Below the pieces are notes generated by a model. That model ran no database searches. It saw nothing but the letters and a program-made list of their open reading frames with translations, and was not told the origin of the DNA. A stretch of 64,000 bases of DNA from Sphingobium subterraneum (GTDB lineage: Bacteria; Pseudomonadota; Alphaproteobacteria; Sphingomonadales; Sphingomonadaceae): assembly GCF_014199435.1 (NCBI RefSeq), contig NZ_JACIJP010000001.1:930001-994000 (forward strand). The letters are read 5' to 3'. This document shows, in pieces, positions 47,813 through 57,227 of this stretch. Made by a program: the position numbers and the translations under genes. Each line of letters starts with the position of its first letter. The stretch's first letter is position 1.

Positions 47813-49279
47813 CTACCGCCCCTCGAATTTCCGGACCGCACCTTGATGCTGGCCGACGCCACCCTTGCCGCGCGGACGGAACGGACGACGTGCGCCCTCC
47901 CCGGCTCCGGCGCCAGGTGCGCCCTGACCCGCAGCGCGAGCGGGACGTTCCCCACGCGGACGCTCTGCGTGAACGCGGTCCCCCTGCGGACGTTCACCCT
48001 GCGGCCGGTCGGGCCGATGGGCGCGGTCGGGCGATCCGCGCTCGGGGCGTGCGCCCCGGCCCTGATCGGCACGCCGTCCGTCGCCGCGCGGACCCGGACG
48101 GGCTCCACGACGATCGGGCGCTGGCTTGGGCAGGTTGCGCTGGATCTCAGCGAAATTCTCCGGCAGCGGCACGACTTCGCACTTCACGCGCGTAATCCGC
48201 TCGATCGCACGCAGGAAGGGACGCTCGTCGTCCGCCACGAAACTGACCGCGATGCCGTCCGCACCTGCGCGCGCCGTGCGGCCAATGCGGTGAACATATT
48301 GCTCGGCCACATTGGGCAGCTCGAAGTTGATGACGTGGCTGACGCCCGATACGTCGATGCCCCGCGCCGCGATATCGGTCGCGACCAGCAATTTGACATG
48401 GCCGTGACGAAACGCCTGCAGGGCCGCAGTGCGCTGCGCCTGGCTCTTGTTCCCGTGAATGGCGACGGCGGCAATGCCCGCCCCCTCCAGATAGCGCACG
48501 ACGCGGTCCGCGCCATGCTTGGTGCGCGTGAAGATCAACGCGCGGTCGATTTCCTCGGTCTTCACCGTATGGGTCAGCAGCGCCTGCTTCTCCGCCTGGT
48601 TGACGAAGGTCGCATATTGCTGGACCCGCTCGGCGGTCGTGCTCTGCGGCGCGACCGAGACACGGACAGGATCGTTGAGGAACTGGCTGCCCAGCTCCGC
48701 GATTTCCTTCGGCATGGTTGCCGAGAAGAACAGGTTCTGCCGTTCCTTGGGCAGCATCTTCACGAGCCGCTTGAGGGGTTGGATGAAGCCCATGTCCATC
48801 ATCTGATCGGCTTCATCGAGGACGAAGATTTCGACGCCGCCCAAATGGAAGGCGCGCTGCTCGATCAGGTCGATCAGACGGCCCGGCGTGGCGACAAGGA
48901 TATCGACGCCCGCTTGCAGGCCACGGATCTGCTTGTTGATCGGCACGCCGCCGAACACGGTCGCGATGGTGAGGCGCATGAAGCGCGCATAATCGCGGAA
49001 GCTGTCGGCGATCTGCGCGGCGAGCTCACGGGTGGGCGAAAGGATCAGCATGCGCGTGCTGTGCAGCGGCGTATGCTTGGGGTTGCGGTGGAAATAATCG
49101 AGCGAGGGCAGCGCGAAGGCCGCGGTCTTGCCGGTGCCGGTCTGAGCGACGCCACACAGATCGCGCCCTTCGAGAAGCGGCGGAATGGCCTGCGCCTGAA
49201 TCGGCGTAGGGGTGTCGTAATTCTTGGCGGCCAGCGCCCGGATAATGGGTTCGGCAAGGCCGAGATCTTGAAATTGCAT
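47813..49279 (-). CDS. rhlE: DEAD-box RNA helicase, RhlE type
   Basis: A 488-aa RNA helicase with the Q motif (TPTPIQAQAIP), motif I AQTGTGKT, DEAD (VLDEADQMMDMGF), SAT and HRIGRTARAG. The last 110 residues are a Gly/Arg/Pro-rich low-complexity tail that ends VRKFEGR and probably aids RNA binding. Family members act in ribosome assembly and mRNA turnover, often in the cold. Symbol by family resemblance. Confidence 0.9.
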   Translation of the reverse strand: MQFQDLGLAEPIIRALAAKNYDTPTPIQAQAIPPLLEGRDLCGVAQTGTGKTAAFALPSLDYFHRNPKHTPLHSTRMLILSPTRELAAQIADSFRDYARFMRLTIATVFGGVPINKQIRGLQAGVDILVATPGRLIDLIEQRAFHLGGVEIFVLDEADQMMDMGFIQPLKRLVKMLPKERQNLFFSATMPKEIAELGSQFLNDPVRVSVAPQSTTAERVQQYATFVNQAEKQALLTHTVKTEEIDRALIFTRTKHGADRVVRYLEGAGIAAVAIHGNKSQAQRTAALQAFRHGHVKLLVATDIAARGIDVSGVSHVINFELPNVAEQYVHRIGRTARAGADGIAVSFVADDERPFLRAIERITRVKCEVVPLPENFAEIQRNLPKPAPDRRGARPGPRGDGRRADQGRGARPERGSPDRAHRPDRPQGERPQGDRVHAERPRGERPARAAGQGAPGAGAGEGARRPFRPRGKGGVGQHQGAVRKFEGR

Positions 49280-49573
49280 AAATTCTCACATCAATGAGCG
49301 TCGCGTCCAGCCACCGCAATGCGGCCCGGACACGAGGCGGGTTCCGAAACGACCCGCGTGAAAAGGGAAGCCTCTAAGCTACAGCGCAAGTCATTGGCCG
49401 GTCTCCTCGCCCTTCGGGGTGGAGACGATCACGCTACCAATCGCGATACGGGCACGATGCCCGGTTGCTGCGCTGCGGGAGCCTCTGAACGAAAAGGCGC
49501 GAAAATGCAAGCGAAACTTCGAGTGACCTCCGTCGTGCTTGAACATTGGATCGAAAAGGCCCACATCGCGGCC

Positions 49574-50149
49574 ATGCTGATAGAGACCGAAAAGACGCCG
49601 AATCCGGCAACACTCAAGTTCATCCCCGGCCAAACCGTGATGGATGCAGGCACGCGCGACTTTGCAACCCCGGAAGAAGCCGAAGCCTCTCCGCTCGCCG
49701 ATGCGCTTTTCGGGCTGGGCGACGTCACCGGCGTGTTCTTCGGCCGGGACTTTATCTCGGTGACCGTGGCCTCTCCGGACGATTGGGTGCAGGTGAAGGC
49801 CGACGTCATCGGCACCTTGCTCGATCATTTCTCCGCCGGAATGCCGCTTTTCCGTGTGGGTACCGCCAGCGACATTCACGTGCCCACCGATGATGTCGAA
49901 GCGACGGATGATCCCGCCGACGCGGAAATCGTCGCACAGATCCGCGAATTAATCGATACGCGCGTGCGCCCCGCAGTGGCGAATGACGGCGGCGACATTA
50001 TCTACCGCGGGTTCGACAAGGGCAAGGTCTATCTGCGGATGCAGGGCGCGTGCGCGGGATGTCCGTCATCGACTGCCACGCTCAAGAACGGCATTGAGTC
50101 CCTGTTGAAACATTATGTGCCGGAAGTGACCGAAGTCCTTTCCGTTTAA
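49574..50149 (+). CDS. NifU-family Fe-S cluster scaffold/carrier (Nfu type)
   Basis: A 191-aa protein with an N-terminal Nfu_N domain (MLIETEKTPNPATLKFIPG) and a C-terminal NifU domain with the cluster-binding CxxC in GACAGCPSST. It delivers 4Fe-4S clusters to enzymes such as aconitase, lipoate synthase or MiaB. The frame opens at 49319, but the family N-terminus starts at ATG 49574. Followed by tsaB, with a 79-base gap. Confidence 0.94.
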   Translation: MLIETEKTPNPATLKFIPGQTVMDAGTRDFATPEEAEASPLADALFGLGDVTGVFFGRDFISVTVASPDDWVQVKADVIGTLLDHFSAGMPLFRVGTASDIHVPTDDVEATDDPADAEIVAQIRELIDTRVRPAVANDGGDIIYRGFDKGKVYLRMQGACAGCPSSTATLKNGIESLLKHYVPEVTEVLSV

Positions 50150-50228
50150 GCGGGCTTTATGCGCATTTGCAATTATCGAATAATCCCCTAAGCGCGACGT
50201 CAGTATTGCGCGGAGGCGGGTCGGATCA

Positions 50229-50885
50229 TTGCGAACGCTTGTTATTGACACAGCGACAGAAGCCCTGTCGGTCGCGTTATGTGACGACGACCGCTGCATT
50301 GCCGCCTTTCACGAAATCGTCGGACGTGGTCACGCCGAGCAGTTGATGCCCCGTGTCGCCGCGCTGCCGGAAGGGGGGCGGGCCGAGCGCATCCTTGTCG
50401 ACACCGGGCCGGGAAGCTTCACCGGCGTGCGGGTTGGCCTCGCGGCCGCGCGGGCGCTTGGGTATGCGTGGAATGTTCCGGTCGTGGGTTACAGCGCGCT
50501 CGCGCTCGTCGCCTTGGCCGCCCGGCGAACGCATAACAGCGCCGAACCCATCACCGTCGTGATGACAGGGGGGCACGGAGAGCTGTTCTGGCAGCAATTT
50601 GCGGTGCAGGATCTCGCCCCGCTGGCTCCCCCGGTATCGACGCCGATCTCGGTCCTGGCCGGACAACTCGATAGTCCGTTGGTTTATGGGTCGGGCGCCA
50701 CGGCGCTCGTCGCGGCAGGGTACAAAGGACGCGCTGTCCCCCTGCATCCCGAGGCGGCCGATGCCGTTGCCCTTCCCCCTGCCCTTTTTCAGGAAGAGGC
50801 GGGCGCCGTATATGGTCGGGGCGCCGACGCCATGACCGTTGCACAGCGCCAGACCCTCGCGGTGGTCGGACAGCGCGATGAGTGA
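50229..50885 (+). CDS. tsaB: tRNA threonylcarbamoyladenosine biosynthesis protein TsaB
   Basis: A 218-aa ASKHA-fold partner of TsaD, needed for t6A synthesis. N-terminal VIDTATEALSVAL and DTGPGSFTGVRVGLAAARAL are family marks. The start is TTG, with a GGAGG-like site about ten bases upstream; no ATG fits the N-terminus. It overlaps rimI by 8 bases, a conserved pairing. Confidence 0.94.
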   Translation: MRTLVIDTATEALSVALCDDDRCIAAFHEIVGRGHAEQLMPRVAALPEGGRAERILVDTGPGSFTGVRVGLAAARALGYAWNVPVVGYSALALVALAARRTHNSAEPITVVMTGGHGELFWQQFAVQDLAPLAPPVSTPISVLAGQLDSPLVYGSGATALVAAGYKGRAVPLHPEAADAVALPPALFQEEAGAVYGRGADAMTVAQRQTLAVVGQRDE

Positions 50886-51351
50886 GGGCTTGCGCCTAGT
50901 CCGCCACGACCGGCCAAGTGTCCGTGCGGAGGCCGCCGCCATGGCGATCATGTCCGAAGCATTCGATCCGGCTTATGGCGAAGCATGGAATGCCGCGCAA
51001 CTCAGCAGTTTTGTCACTCTTCCCGGTGTTACTCTTACTATTGCACAAATAAACGGAGCATGGCTCGGTTTTAGTCTTGTACGCATGATTGCCGACGAAG
51101 CGGAACTTTTACTGCTGGCTGTAGGCCGACAGTGGCGCGGGCGGGGCGTTGGTAAAGCTTTGCTAAACGACTGTCTTGCAATGACACGACTGTCGGGTAT
51201 TGAAACCTTGCATCTGGAAGTAAGGGAAAATAATCCTGCCGTTCATTTTTACAGAAGCATTGGCTTCGAGCAGGTTCATTTTCGGCCACGTTATTATCGC
51301 GGTCGAGATGGAACATCCTATGATGCTCTCAGTTTCAGATTGAAACTGTAA
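50878..51351 (+). CDS. rimI: Ribosomal-protein-S18-alanine N-acetyltransferase RimI
   Basis: A 157-aa GNAT enzyme. The acetyl-CoA loop is VGRQWRGRGVGKALL, and LHLEVRENNPAVHFYRSIGFE is typical of RimI. It acetylates the N-terminus of S18 and perhaps other proteins. ATG at 50878 lies inside the end of tsaB. The downstream end is noticeably more A+T-rich than its first half. Confidence 0.9.
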   Translation: MSEGLRLVRHDRPSVRAEAAAMAIMSEAFDPAYGEAWNAAQLSSFVTLPGVTLTIAQINGAWLGFSLVRMIADEAELLLLAVGRQWRGRGVGKALLNDCLAMTRLSGIETLHLEVRENNPAVHFYRSIGFEQVHFRPRYYRGRDGTSYDALSFRLKL

Positions 51352-51365
51352 CTTTAATTTAACCA

Positions 51366-51395
51366 TTGTATCTCGCTCCAAAATGGAGCTATATT
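51366..51395 (+). promoter_or_regulatory. mucR promoter with operator in the spacer
   Basis: TTGTAT at 51366, 18-base spacer and TATATT at 51390, 60 bases before the MucR ATG. The spacer holds the palindrome GCTCCA-AAA-TGGAGC (core 51376-51388), identical over 13 bases to the box at 41513-41525. A protein bound there would exclude RNA polymerase. Confidence 0.6.
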
Positions 51396-51453
51396 GTCGA
51401 GGACAAGAAAGCGAATTACTTGGGCCGCTAAACATTAAAACAGGAGCATTGTG

Positions 51454-51870
51454 ATGACCGACGATACCGCACAAACTGAAATGCTGATTACACTGACGGC
51501 GGACATCGTCGCCGCTCATGTTTCCAACAACAGCGTCGCGGTTTCGGACCTGCCTGTCCTCATCCAGAATGTGCACAATGCTCTTTCGGGGCTGAATACG
51601 CCGCAAGCAGCTGCCGAGGTTCGGCAGGAACCAGCTGTATCGGTGCGATCTTCTATCAAGCCCGACTATATCGTCTGCCTGGAGGATGGCAAAAAGCTCA
51701 AAATGCTCAAGCGCCACCTGATGACGCATTACCAGATGACACCGGACGATTACCGGACGAAATGGGGCCTGCCCGCCGATTACCCCATGGTCGCGCCCAA
51801 TTACGCCGAGCAGCGCCGGTCGCTGGCCAAGAAGATTGGCCTCGGCACGCAACGCGGTCGCCGCAAATAA
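51454..51870 (+). CDS. MucR/Ros family zinc-finger transcriptional regulator
   Basis: A 138-aa protein. The C-terminal part is a Ros/MucR zinc finger: IVCLEDGKKLKMLKRHLMTH with Cys and two His ligands, then YQMTPDDYRTKWGLPADYP. MucR proteins bind A+T-rich DNA, act like H-NS, and in alphaproteobacteria take part in cell-cycle, exopolysaccharide and virulence control. The ATG is set by AGGAG seven bases before it; an in-frame GTG one codon earlier also exists. Transcribed from the promoter above, upstream of fur. Confidence 0.92.
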   Translation: MTDDTAQTEMLITLTADIVAAHVSNNSVAVSDLPVLIQNVHNALSGLNTPQAAAEVRQEPAVSVRSSIKPDYIVCLEDGKKLKMLKRHLMTHYQMTPDDYRTKWGLPADYPMVAPNYAEQRRSLAKKIGLGTQRGRRK

Positions 51871-51888
51871 AGCTTTGGGATTCGCATA

Positions 51889-51927
51889 AAAGGGAGGGCG
51901 CGCAGAGAAATCGGCCGCCTTCCCTTT
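51889..51927 (+). terminator. mucR terminator-like hairpin
   Basis: AAAGGGAGGGCG and CGCCTTCCCTTT form a 12-bp stem with one G-U pair and a 15-base loop, 19 bases after the stop. It lacks a clean T-run. Confidence 0.6.
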
Positions 51928-51983
51928 CCCATTTCCGGCGATGCGTTTAGATTAATCAAAATAGTCGAGGAATCGAGTAGCGC

Positions 51984-52406
51984 ATGCCCCGGAAAATTGA
52001 TGTTGAAGCCTTGTGCGCTGAAAAAGGTCTGCGAATCACCGATCAGCGCCGAATCATTGCCCAGGTGCTATCTGAAGCGGAAGATCATCCGGACGTCGAA
52101 ATGCTGCACCAGCGCGTTTCAGCCATCGATCCGGGCATCTCGATCGCCACTGTATACCGTACTGTACGCCTGTTCGAAGAGGCGGGCATCCTGGAGCGCC
52201 ATGATTTCGGCGATGGCCGTTCCCGCTATGAGGCGGCCCCGGAAGCGCATCACGACCATCTTATCGACGTGGAAACCGGCAAGGTAATCGAGTTTGTCGA
52301 CCCGGAGCTGGAACAACTGCAAAAGCAAATCGCGGAGAAACTCGGCTTCCGGCTCGTGGATCATCGCATGGAACTCTATGGCGTATCTCTCGATCGCAAG
52401 GGCTGA
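51984..52406 (+). CDS. fur: Ferric uptake regulator Fur
   Basis: A 140-aa Fur protein: N-terminal winged helix (LRITDQRRIIAQVL, ATVYRTVRLFEEAGI) and metal site HHDH in APEAHHDHLIDVETG. It lacks the Cys-rich C-terminal zinc motif, as in many alphaproteobacterial Fur proteins. It may act as an iron- or manganese-responsive repressor. It heads a run of closely spaced genes (acyltransferase, miaB, phoH, ybeY, corC-like). Confidence 0.94.
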   Translation: MPRKIDVEALCAEKGLRITDQRRIIAQVLSEAEDHPDVEMLHQRVSAIDPGISIATVYRTVRLFEEAGILERHDFGDGRSRYEAAPEAHHDHLIDVETGKVIEFVDPELEQLQKQIAEKLGFRLVDHRMELYGVSLDRKG

Positions 52407-52409
52407 TCC

Positions 52410-53159
52410 TTGGGCGTGATGATGCGGCGGTGGCGCAGGATCGCGGCCCTCATCGGAAGCCTGCTGATCTGTCTTTTCCCACATCTGTTCTGCAAAATGT
52501 TGCACCTTCACTCGCCATGGCCGCAACGATTCCTGGGGCTGGCGGCGCGGAGCGTTGGTGCCCGCGTGACCCGCTCCGGCCGACCCGTTCTTCACGACGT
52601 GTTCTACATCTCCAATCATGTGAGCTGGATCGACATATTGGCGATGGGCGGTGCGACGGGATGCGCCTTCGTATCCAAAGATGATGTCGGGCGGTGGCCG
52701 ATCGTGGGATGGCTCGCCGCGCAGAACAACACGATCCTCATTGATCGAAGCAATCGTGCGTCGGTAGGCCAGCAAATCGAGACCGTGCGGGCCGCCATCG
52801 CGGCGCATCAGCCCATCGCACTCTTCCCGGAAGGGACAACAGGCAACGGCCATGAGCTGCTGCCGTTCAAGCCGACCTTACTGGCCGTGCTGTTCCCCCC
52901 GCCGCGCGCCATCCGCATCCAGCCCGTGTTTATCGATTATGGTGAGGCAACCGACGACATCGCCTGGCATGGACAAGAAGGCGCAGGCAGCAATGCGAAG
53001 CGCATTCTCGAACGGCCTGGAACGGCACCGGTAACGCTCCATTTTCTCGAACCTTTCGACCCCGGCGATCATCCCGATCGCAAGGCGATAGCCGCCGAAG
53101 TGCGAAATCGTATCGAAGCCGCGCTCGCGGCTTCCGTGCGCGCCCCCCGCCCTGTATAG
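52410..53159 (+). CDS. Lysophospholipid acyltransferase (PlsC family)
   Basis: A 249-aa membrane acyltransferase with one N-terminal transmembrane segment, the catalytic NHVSWID (HX4D) motif, and [10 protein letters not shown]. Most likely it converts lysophosphatidate to phosphatidate, but an acyltransferase for another lysolipid is possible. The start is TTG three bases after the fur stop; in-frame ATGs ten and thirteen bases later could be used instead. It overlaps no gene but is tightly spaced with miaB. Confidence 0.9.
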   Translation: MGVMMRRWRRIAALIGSLLICLFPHLFCKMLHLHSPWPQRFLGLAARSVGARVTRSGRPVLHDVFYISNHVSWIDILAMGGATGCAFVSKDDVGRWPIVGWLAAQNNTILIDRSNRASVGQQIETVRAAIAAHQPIALFPEGTTGNGHELLPFKPTLLAVLFPPPRAIRIQPVFIDYGEATDDIAWHGQEGAGSNAKRILERPGTAPVTLHFLEPFDPGDHPDRKAIAAEVRNRIEAALAASVRAPRPV

Positions 53160-53167
53160 CGGTGTCA

Positions 53168-54514
53168 ATGACTCGCAAAACCCCGCAAGCCCTCCCCAAG
53201 ACATTTCAGGTCAAATCCTTCGGCTGTCAGATGAACGTCTATGACGGAGAACGCATGAGCGAGATGCTCGGCGCGCAGGGCATGGTTGCGGCGGAAGACG
53301 GCGCAGACGCCGATATGGTGGTGCTCAACACCTGCCATATCCGCGAGAAAGCGGTGGCAAAGGTCTATTCCGACATCGGCCGGATGCGCCGGGAAGACGG
53401 CAGCCGCCCGATGATCGCGGTGGCTGGCTGCGTCGCACAGGCCGAAGGCGCGGAGATCAGCCGTCGGACGTCGATGGTCGATATCGTCGTCGGCCCGCAG
53501 GCCTATCACCGCCTGCCCGACCTGATCGTGCGCGCAGCCCAGGGCGAAGAGGCGCTCGACACCGATATGCCGGTCGAATCGAAATTCGGCGCCCTGCCCG
53601 CCCGTACCCGCCAGTCCCGCCCCACGGCCTTCCTCACCGTGCAGGAAGGCTGCGACAAGTTCTGCACCTATTGCGTCGTTCCCTATACGCGCGGCGCGGA
53701 AATCAGCCGACCCTGGTCTGCGATTGTCGACGAGGCCAAGGCGCTGGTCGATGGCGGCACACGGGAGATCACCCTGCTCGGCCAGAACGTCAACGCCTGG
53801 ACCGGGGAAGACGACAAGGGCGTGGTGCAAGGCCTCGACGGGCTGATCCGCGTGCTGGACCGGATGCCGGGGCTGGAACGCATCCGCTACACCACCAGCC
53901 ACCCCAACGACATGACCGAGGGCCTGATCGCCGCGCACGGCGATGTCGAAAAGCTGATGCCGTTCCTCCATCTGCCCGTGCAGGCGGGATCCGACCCCAT
54001 CCTCAAGGCGATGAACCGCAGCCACACCACCGAAAGCTATCTCCGTCTGATCGAGCGGGTCCGCCAGGCGCGCCCGGACATCGCGTTGTCCGGTGACTTC
54101 ATCGTCGGCTTTCCGGGGGAGAGCGATGCGGACTTTGCCGCAACCCTCAGAATCGTCGAGGAAGTGCGCTACGCCTACGCCTTCTCGTTCAAATACAGCT
54201 CTCGTCCCGGTACACCGGCAGCCGACATGGACCACCAGATCGCGACCGAAGTGATGGACGAGCGCCTGCAGCAACTTCAGGCACGGATCATTGCGCACCA
54301 ACAGGCGTTCAACACCGCGACCGTCGGCAAGCGCACGCGCATCCTTGTGGAAAAGCCAGGGCGCAAGCCGGGTCAGGTCATCGGCAAGTCGCCGTGGCTG
54401 CAGTCGGTCCATGTCATCACCGATGCACAGATCGGCGATATGATCGATGTCGATATTGTCAGCGCGGGGCCGAACAGCCTCGCCGGGGAACTGGTAAGGA
54501 GGAAAGCCGCTTGA
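53168..54514 (+). CDS. miaB: tRNA-2-methylthio-N6-dimethylallyladenosine synthase MiaB
   Basis: A 448-aa radical-SAM methylthiotransferase. The N-terminal UPF0004 domain holds its auxiliary cluster cysteines (FGCQMN, NTCHIRE, VAGCVAQ). The radical-SAM site CDKFCTYC lies near residues 162-169, and a C-terminal TRAM domain ends the protein. It methylthiolates i6A37 in tRNA. The Nfu-type carrier encoded at 49574 could supply its clusters. ATG chosen over a GTG two codons earlier. Confidence 0.96.
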   Translation: MTRKTPQALPKTFQVKSFGCQMNVYDGERMSEMLGAQGMVAAEDGADADMVVLNTCHIREKAVAKVYSDIGRMRREDGSRPMIAVAGCVAQAEGAEISRRTSMVDIVVGPQAYHRLPDLIVRAAQGEEALDTDMPVESKFGALPARTRQSRPTAFLTVQEGCDKFCTYCVVPYTRGAEISRPWSAIVDEAKALVDGGTREITLLGQNVNAWTGEDDKGVVQGLDGLIRVLDRMPGLERIRYTTSHPNDMTEGLIAAHGDVEKLMPFLHLPVQAGSDPILKAMNRSHTTESYLRLIERVRQARPDIALSGDFIVGFPGESDADFAATLRIVEEVRYAYAFSFKYSSRPGTPAADMDHQIATEVMDERLQQLQARIIAHQQAFNTATVGKRTRILVEKPGRKPGQVIGKSPWLQSVHVITDAQIGDMIDVDIVSAGPNSLAGELVRRKAA

Positions 54515-54603
54515 TCCACAGCACCGCCGTTCACTTGCATCTGCCGCACTCGGCAGAGGAACCCGATGGAACGACGAGCGCGATGGAAAGGCGGACTTCC
54601 TGA
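54511..54603 (+). CDS. Possible 30-aa leader peptide ORF between miaB and phoH
   Basis: TTG overlapping the miaB stop and TGA overlapping the phoH ATG define a 30-codon frame (starts [19 protein letters not shown]). Both junctions have the geometry of translational coupling, but no family is recognised and it may be chance. It could equally be just spacer. Confidence 0.25.
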   Translation: MIHSTAVHLHLPHSAEEPDGTTSAMERRTS

Positions 54604-55598
54604 TGGCGAAAAAGCAGACCCGCGCCGAACCCGGCGACCGTGCCCGGATCGAAGTCAGTTTCGATAAGCCGCACCTGCTCGGTACCGTCTTTGGCCAGTT
54701 CGACCAAAATCTCGTGGCGATCGAGAACCGGCTGGGCGTCTATATCGCGGCGCGCGGCAACAAGCTGCAGATCGAAGGCCAGGCCGAAGCCGCCGCACGG
54801 GCGCGCGATGTCATTACGGGGCTCTATAATCGCGTAAACATGGGGCAGGATATCGACGCGGGCGCGGTCGACGCCGTAATCGCGATGTCATCCGAACCGA
54901 CGCTTGACGGTATCATCCGGCATGACGTGTCAGAACCGCCCAAGATCATGATTCGCACCCGCAAGAAAACGATCGTCCCGCGCTCCGCGACGCAGGTCAC
55001 CTATATGGAAGAACTGATCCGGCAGGACGTGATCTTCGCGCTGGGTCCGGCAGGTACCGGCAAGACTTACCTCGCCGTCGCACAGGCGGTCAGCCAGCTG
55101 ATCACCGGTAGCGTCGACCGCCTCATCCTCTCCCGCCCCGCCGTGGAAGCGGGTGAGCGGCTCGGTTTCCTGCCCGGCGACATGAAGGAGAAGGTCGACC
55201 CCTATCTGCGGCCGCTTTATGATGCGCTCTACGACACCCTGCCCGCCGAGCAGGTGGAGCGCCGCATCGCGAGCGGCGAGATCGAGATTGCGCCTTTGGC
55301 CTTCATGCGCGGACGCACGCTCGCCAATGCCTTCATCATCCTTGACGAGGCGCAGAACACCACCATTGCACAGATGAAGATGTTCCTCACCCGCTTTGGC
55401 GAAGGCAGTCGGATGGTGATCTGCGGTGATCCCAAGCAGGTCGACCTACCGCAGCCGGGCGTGTCCGGCCTTGCCGACGCGGTGGGGCGCCTGGAAGGCG
55501 TAGAGGGCATCGGCGTCGTATCCTTCGGCATTGCCGATGTGGTGCGTCACCCCGTCGTAGGGCGTATCGTGCAGGCCTATGAGGGGCCGGATGCTTGA
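54603..55598 (+). CDS. phoH: PhoH-like ATPase
   Basis: A 331-aa protein with a KH-like N-terminal region and the PhoH ATPase domain: Walker A LGPAGTGKTYLAVA near residue 147, Walker B FIILDEAQNTT. Often found beside ybeY and proposed to act in RNA or ribosome quality control. Its stop overlaps the ybeY start by 8 bases. Symbol by convention; not a phosphate-starvation gene necessarily. Confidence 0.93.
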   Translation: MAKKQTRAEPGDRARIEVSFDKPHLLGTVFGQFDQNLVAIENRLGVYIAARGNKLQIEGQAEAAARARDVITGLYNRVNMGQDIDAGAVDAVIAMSSEPTLDGIIRHDVSEPPKIMIRTRKKTIVPRSATQVTYMEELIRQDVIFALGPAGTGKTYLAVAQAVSQLITGSVDRLILSRPAVEAGERLGFLPGDMKEKVDPYLRPLYDALYDTLPAEQVERRIASGEIEIAPLAFMRGRTLANAFIILDEAQNTTIAQMKMFLTRFGEGSRMVICGDPKQVDLPQPGVSGLADAVGRLEGVEGIGVVSFGIADVVRHPVVGRIVQAYEGPDA

Positions 55599-56103
55599 TA
55601 TCGCAGTTCAGGGCGAGGAGGGCTGGCCCGCCGGGACGGACTGGCCTGCCCTGGCCGCCGATGCGGTGCGCGCCGCCATCGCGATCTCGCCCTATGGCGA
55701 GCTGGCGACGATCACCGCGCTGGTGGAGATTTCGGTCAAGCTGACCGATGACGAGGAAGTGCGCACGCTCAACCGCGACTATCGCCATAAGGACGCGCCG
55801 ACCAACGTCCTGTCCTTCCCGCAAGTGCAGCCCGATCTGATCGAGGCACTCGCCAACACCGACGATGGCGAGGCCCTCTTGGGTGATATCGTGCTCGCGT
55901 CCGGCGTCTGCACCCGGGAGGCAGCAGACAAAAACGTCACCATGGCCGATCATGCATCTCATCTTATCGTACATGGGACTTTGCATCTGCTCGGCTATGA
56001 CCATATGATGGATCACGAAGCCGAAGCGATGGAAGCGATGGAGGTGGCCGCGCTCGCGTCCCTCAACATCGCCGATCCTTACGCCGCTGCAACAGGGGAA
56101 TAA
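55591..56103 (+). CDS. ybeY: Endoribonuclease YbeY (rRNA maturation)
   Basis: A 170-aa metalloprotein with the zinc motif HGTLHLLGYDH near the C-terminus and NVLSFP in the middle. YbeY takes part in 16S rRNA 3'-end maturation and ribosome quality control. The frame opens four codons earlier, but the ATG at 55591 gives the family start and overlaps phoH. Followed after 8 bases by the CorC-like gene. Confidence 0.95.
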   Translation: MLDIAVQGEEGWPAGTDWPALAADAVRAAIAISPYGELATITALVEISVKLTDDEEVRTLNRDYRHKDAPTNVLSFPQVQPDLIEALANTDDGEALLGDIVLASGVCTREAADKNVTMADHASHLIVHGTLHLLGYDHMMDHEAEAMEAMEVAALASLNIADPYAAATGE

Positions 56104-56111
56104 CCACTATC

Positions 56112-57041
56112 ATGGCTGACGACAGCCCGACGCCCGCGAAAGAAGCAGACAGTAGCGAAGGCGGTAATTTATGGCAGGGCATCAAGTCCCTGCTGTTCGG
56201 CAATGACAGCGACCAGACGCTGCGCCGCGAGATCGAAGAAGCGATCGACGAATATGACGAGGAGGACACTGCCCCGTCGACCGATGCGGCAAAGGGCGAC
56301 CTTGGCCCGCTCGAACGGCAGATGCTGCGCAACCTCCTGCATTTCAGCGAACATACGGTCGACGACATCGCCGTTCCCCGCGCGGACATTATCGCCATCG
56401 AGGAAAAGGCGAGCTTTGCCGAACTGACCGCCCTGTTCGCTGAAGCCGGGCACAGCCGCATTCCTGTCTATCGCGACACGCTCGACACCATTGTCGGCAT
56501 GATCCACATCCGCGATGCATTCGCTGTGCTGGTCGGCAAGGAACCGCCGCCCAAGGCGCTCGCCGCCCTGATTCGCCAGCCACTTTACGTCCCCGAAAGC
56601 ATGGGCGTGCTCGATCTGCTCGCTGAAATGCGCGCCAAACGGACCCACCTCGCGATCGTGCTCGACGAATATTCGGGCACCGAAGGTCTCGTGACGTTCG
56701 AGGACCTGGTCGAGGAAATTGTCGGCGACGTCGAGGACGAGCATGACGACGCGCCAGAGGACATGCTCGTCGCACTGGACGATGGCCTTTGGGAAGCGGA
56801 CGCCCGCGCCGAACTGGACGATGTGGCCGACACCATCGATCCCAAACTTGCCGATGTCGAGGAAGACGTCGACACGCTGGGCGGCCTCGCCTTCGTCATC
56901 GCGGGCCATGTGCCGCAAGCGGGCGAGATCCTGCTCCACGTCAACAGCGGCTGGCGGCTGGAAATTGTTGCCGCCGACCCGCGCCGCGTCAAAAGGCTTC
57001 GGCTGCACCCGCCGGGTGGGGATGAGGAAAAGGGCGAGTAA
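56112..57041 (+). CDS. CorC/HlyC-like CBS-domain protein
   Basis: A 309-aa soluble protein: acidic N-terminus, VPRADIIAIEE and two CBS repeats (about residues 75-190), then a C-terminal CorC_HlyC domain (DDTIDPKLADVEEDVDTLGGLAF region). Homologues act with magnesium transport (CorC) or are annotated as hemolysin-type transporter-associated proteins. It has no membrane segment. Part of the conserved phoH-ybeY-corC order. Confidence 0.9.
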   Translation: MADDSPTPAKEADSSEGGNLWQGIKSLLFGNDSDQTLRREIEEAIDEYDEEDTAPSTDAAKGDLGPLERQMLRNLLHFSEHTVDDIAVPRADIIAIEEKASFAELTALFAEAGHSRIPVYRDTLDTIVGMIHIRDAFAVLVGKEPPPKALAALIRQPLYVPESMGVLDLLAEMRAKRTHLAIVLDEYSGTEGLVTFEDLVEEIVGDVEDEHDDAPEDMLVALDDGLWEADARAELDDVADTIDPKLADVEEDVDTLGGLAFVIAGHVPQAGEILLHVNSGWRLEIVAADPRRVKRLRLHPPGGDEEKGE

Positions 57042-57055
57042 GACAACTTCCTCGC

Positions 57056-57136
57056 CCGTTCACCCTGAGTAGGGACTGAGCTTGTCGAAGTCCCCGCATC
57101 GAAGGGTGCTTCGATATGCCATTTCGTCAGGCTCAA
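57056..57136. repeat. Sphingomonad-type palindromic repeat, copy 3 (more degenerate)
   Basis: Outer arms begin CCCGTTCACCCTGAG and end CTCAGCACGAACGG; inner GACTGAGCTTGTCGAAG and TTTCGTCAGGCTCAA pieces are partial. Same family as 15054 and 44617, between the CorC-like gene and parC. Confidence 0.75.
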
Positions 57137-57227
57137 TGGCACCTCAGCACGAACGGAGCACGTCAGCTTGATGGTCTGATCTTTACACCCCCTCGCCAAC
57201 CCGGGCGGCGCTTGCTATCGCAGGGGT

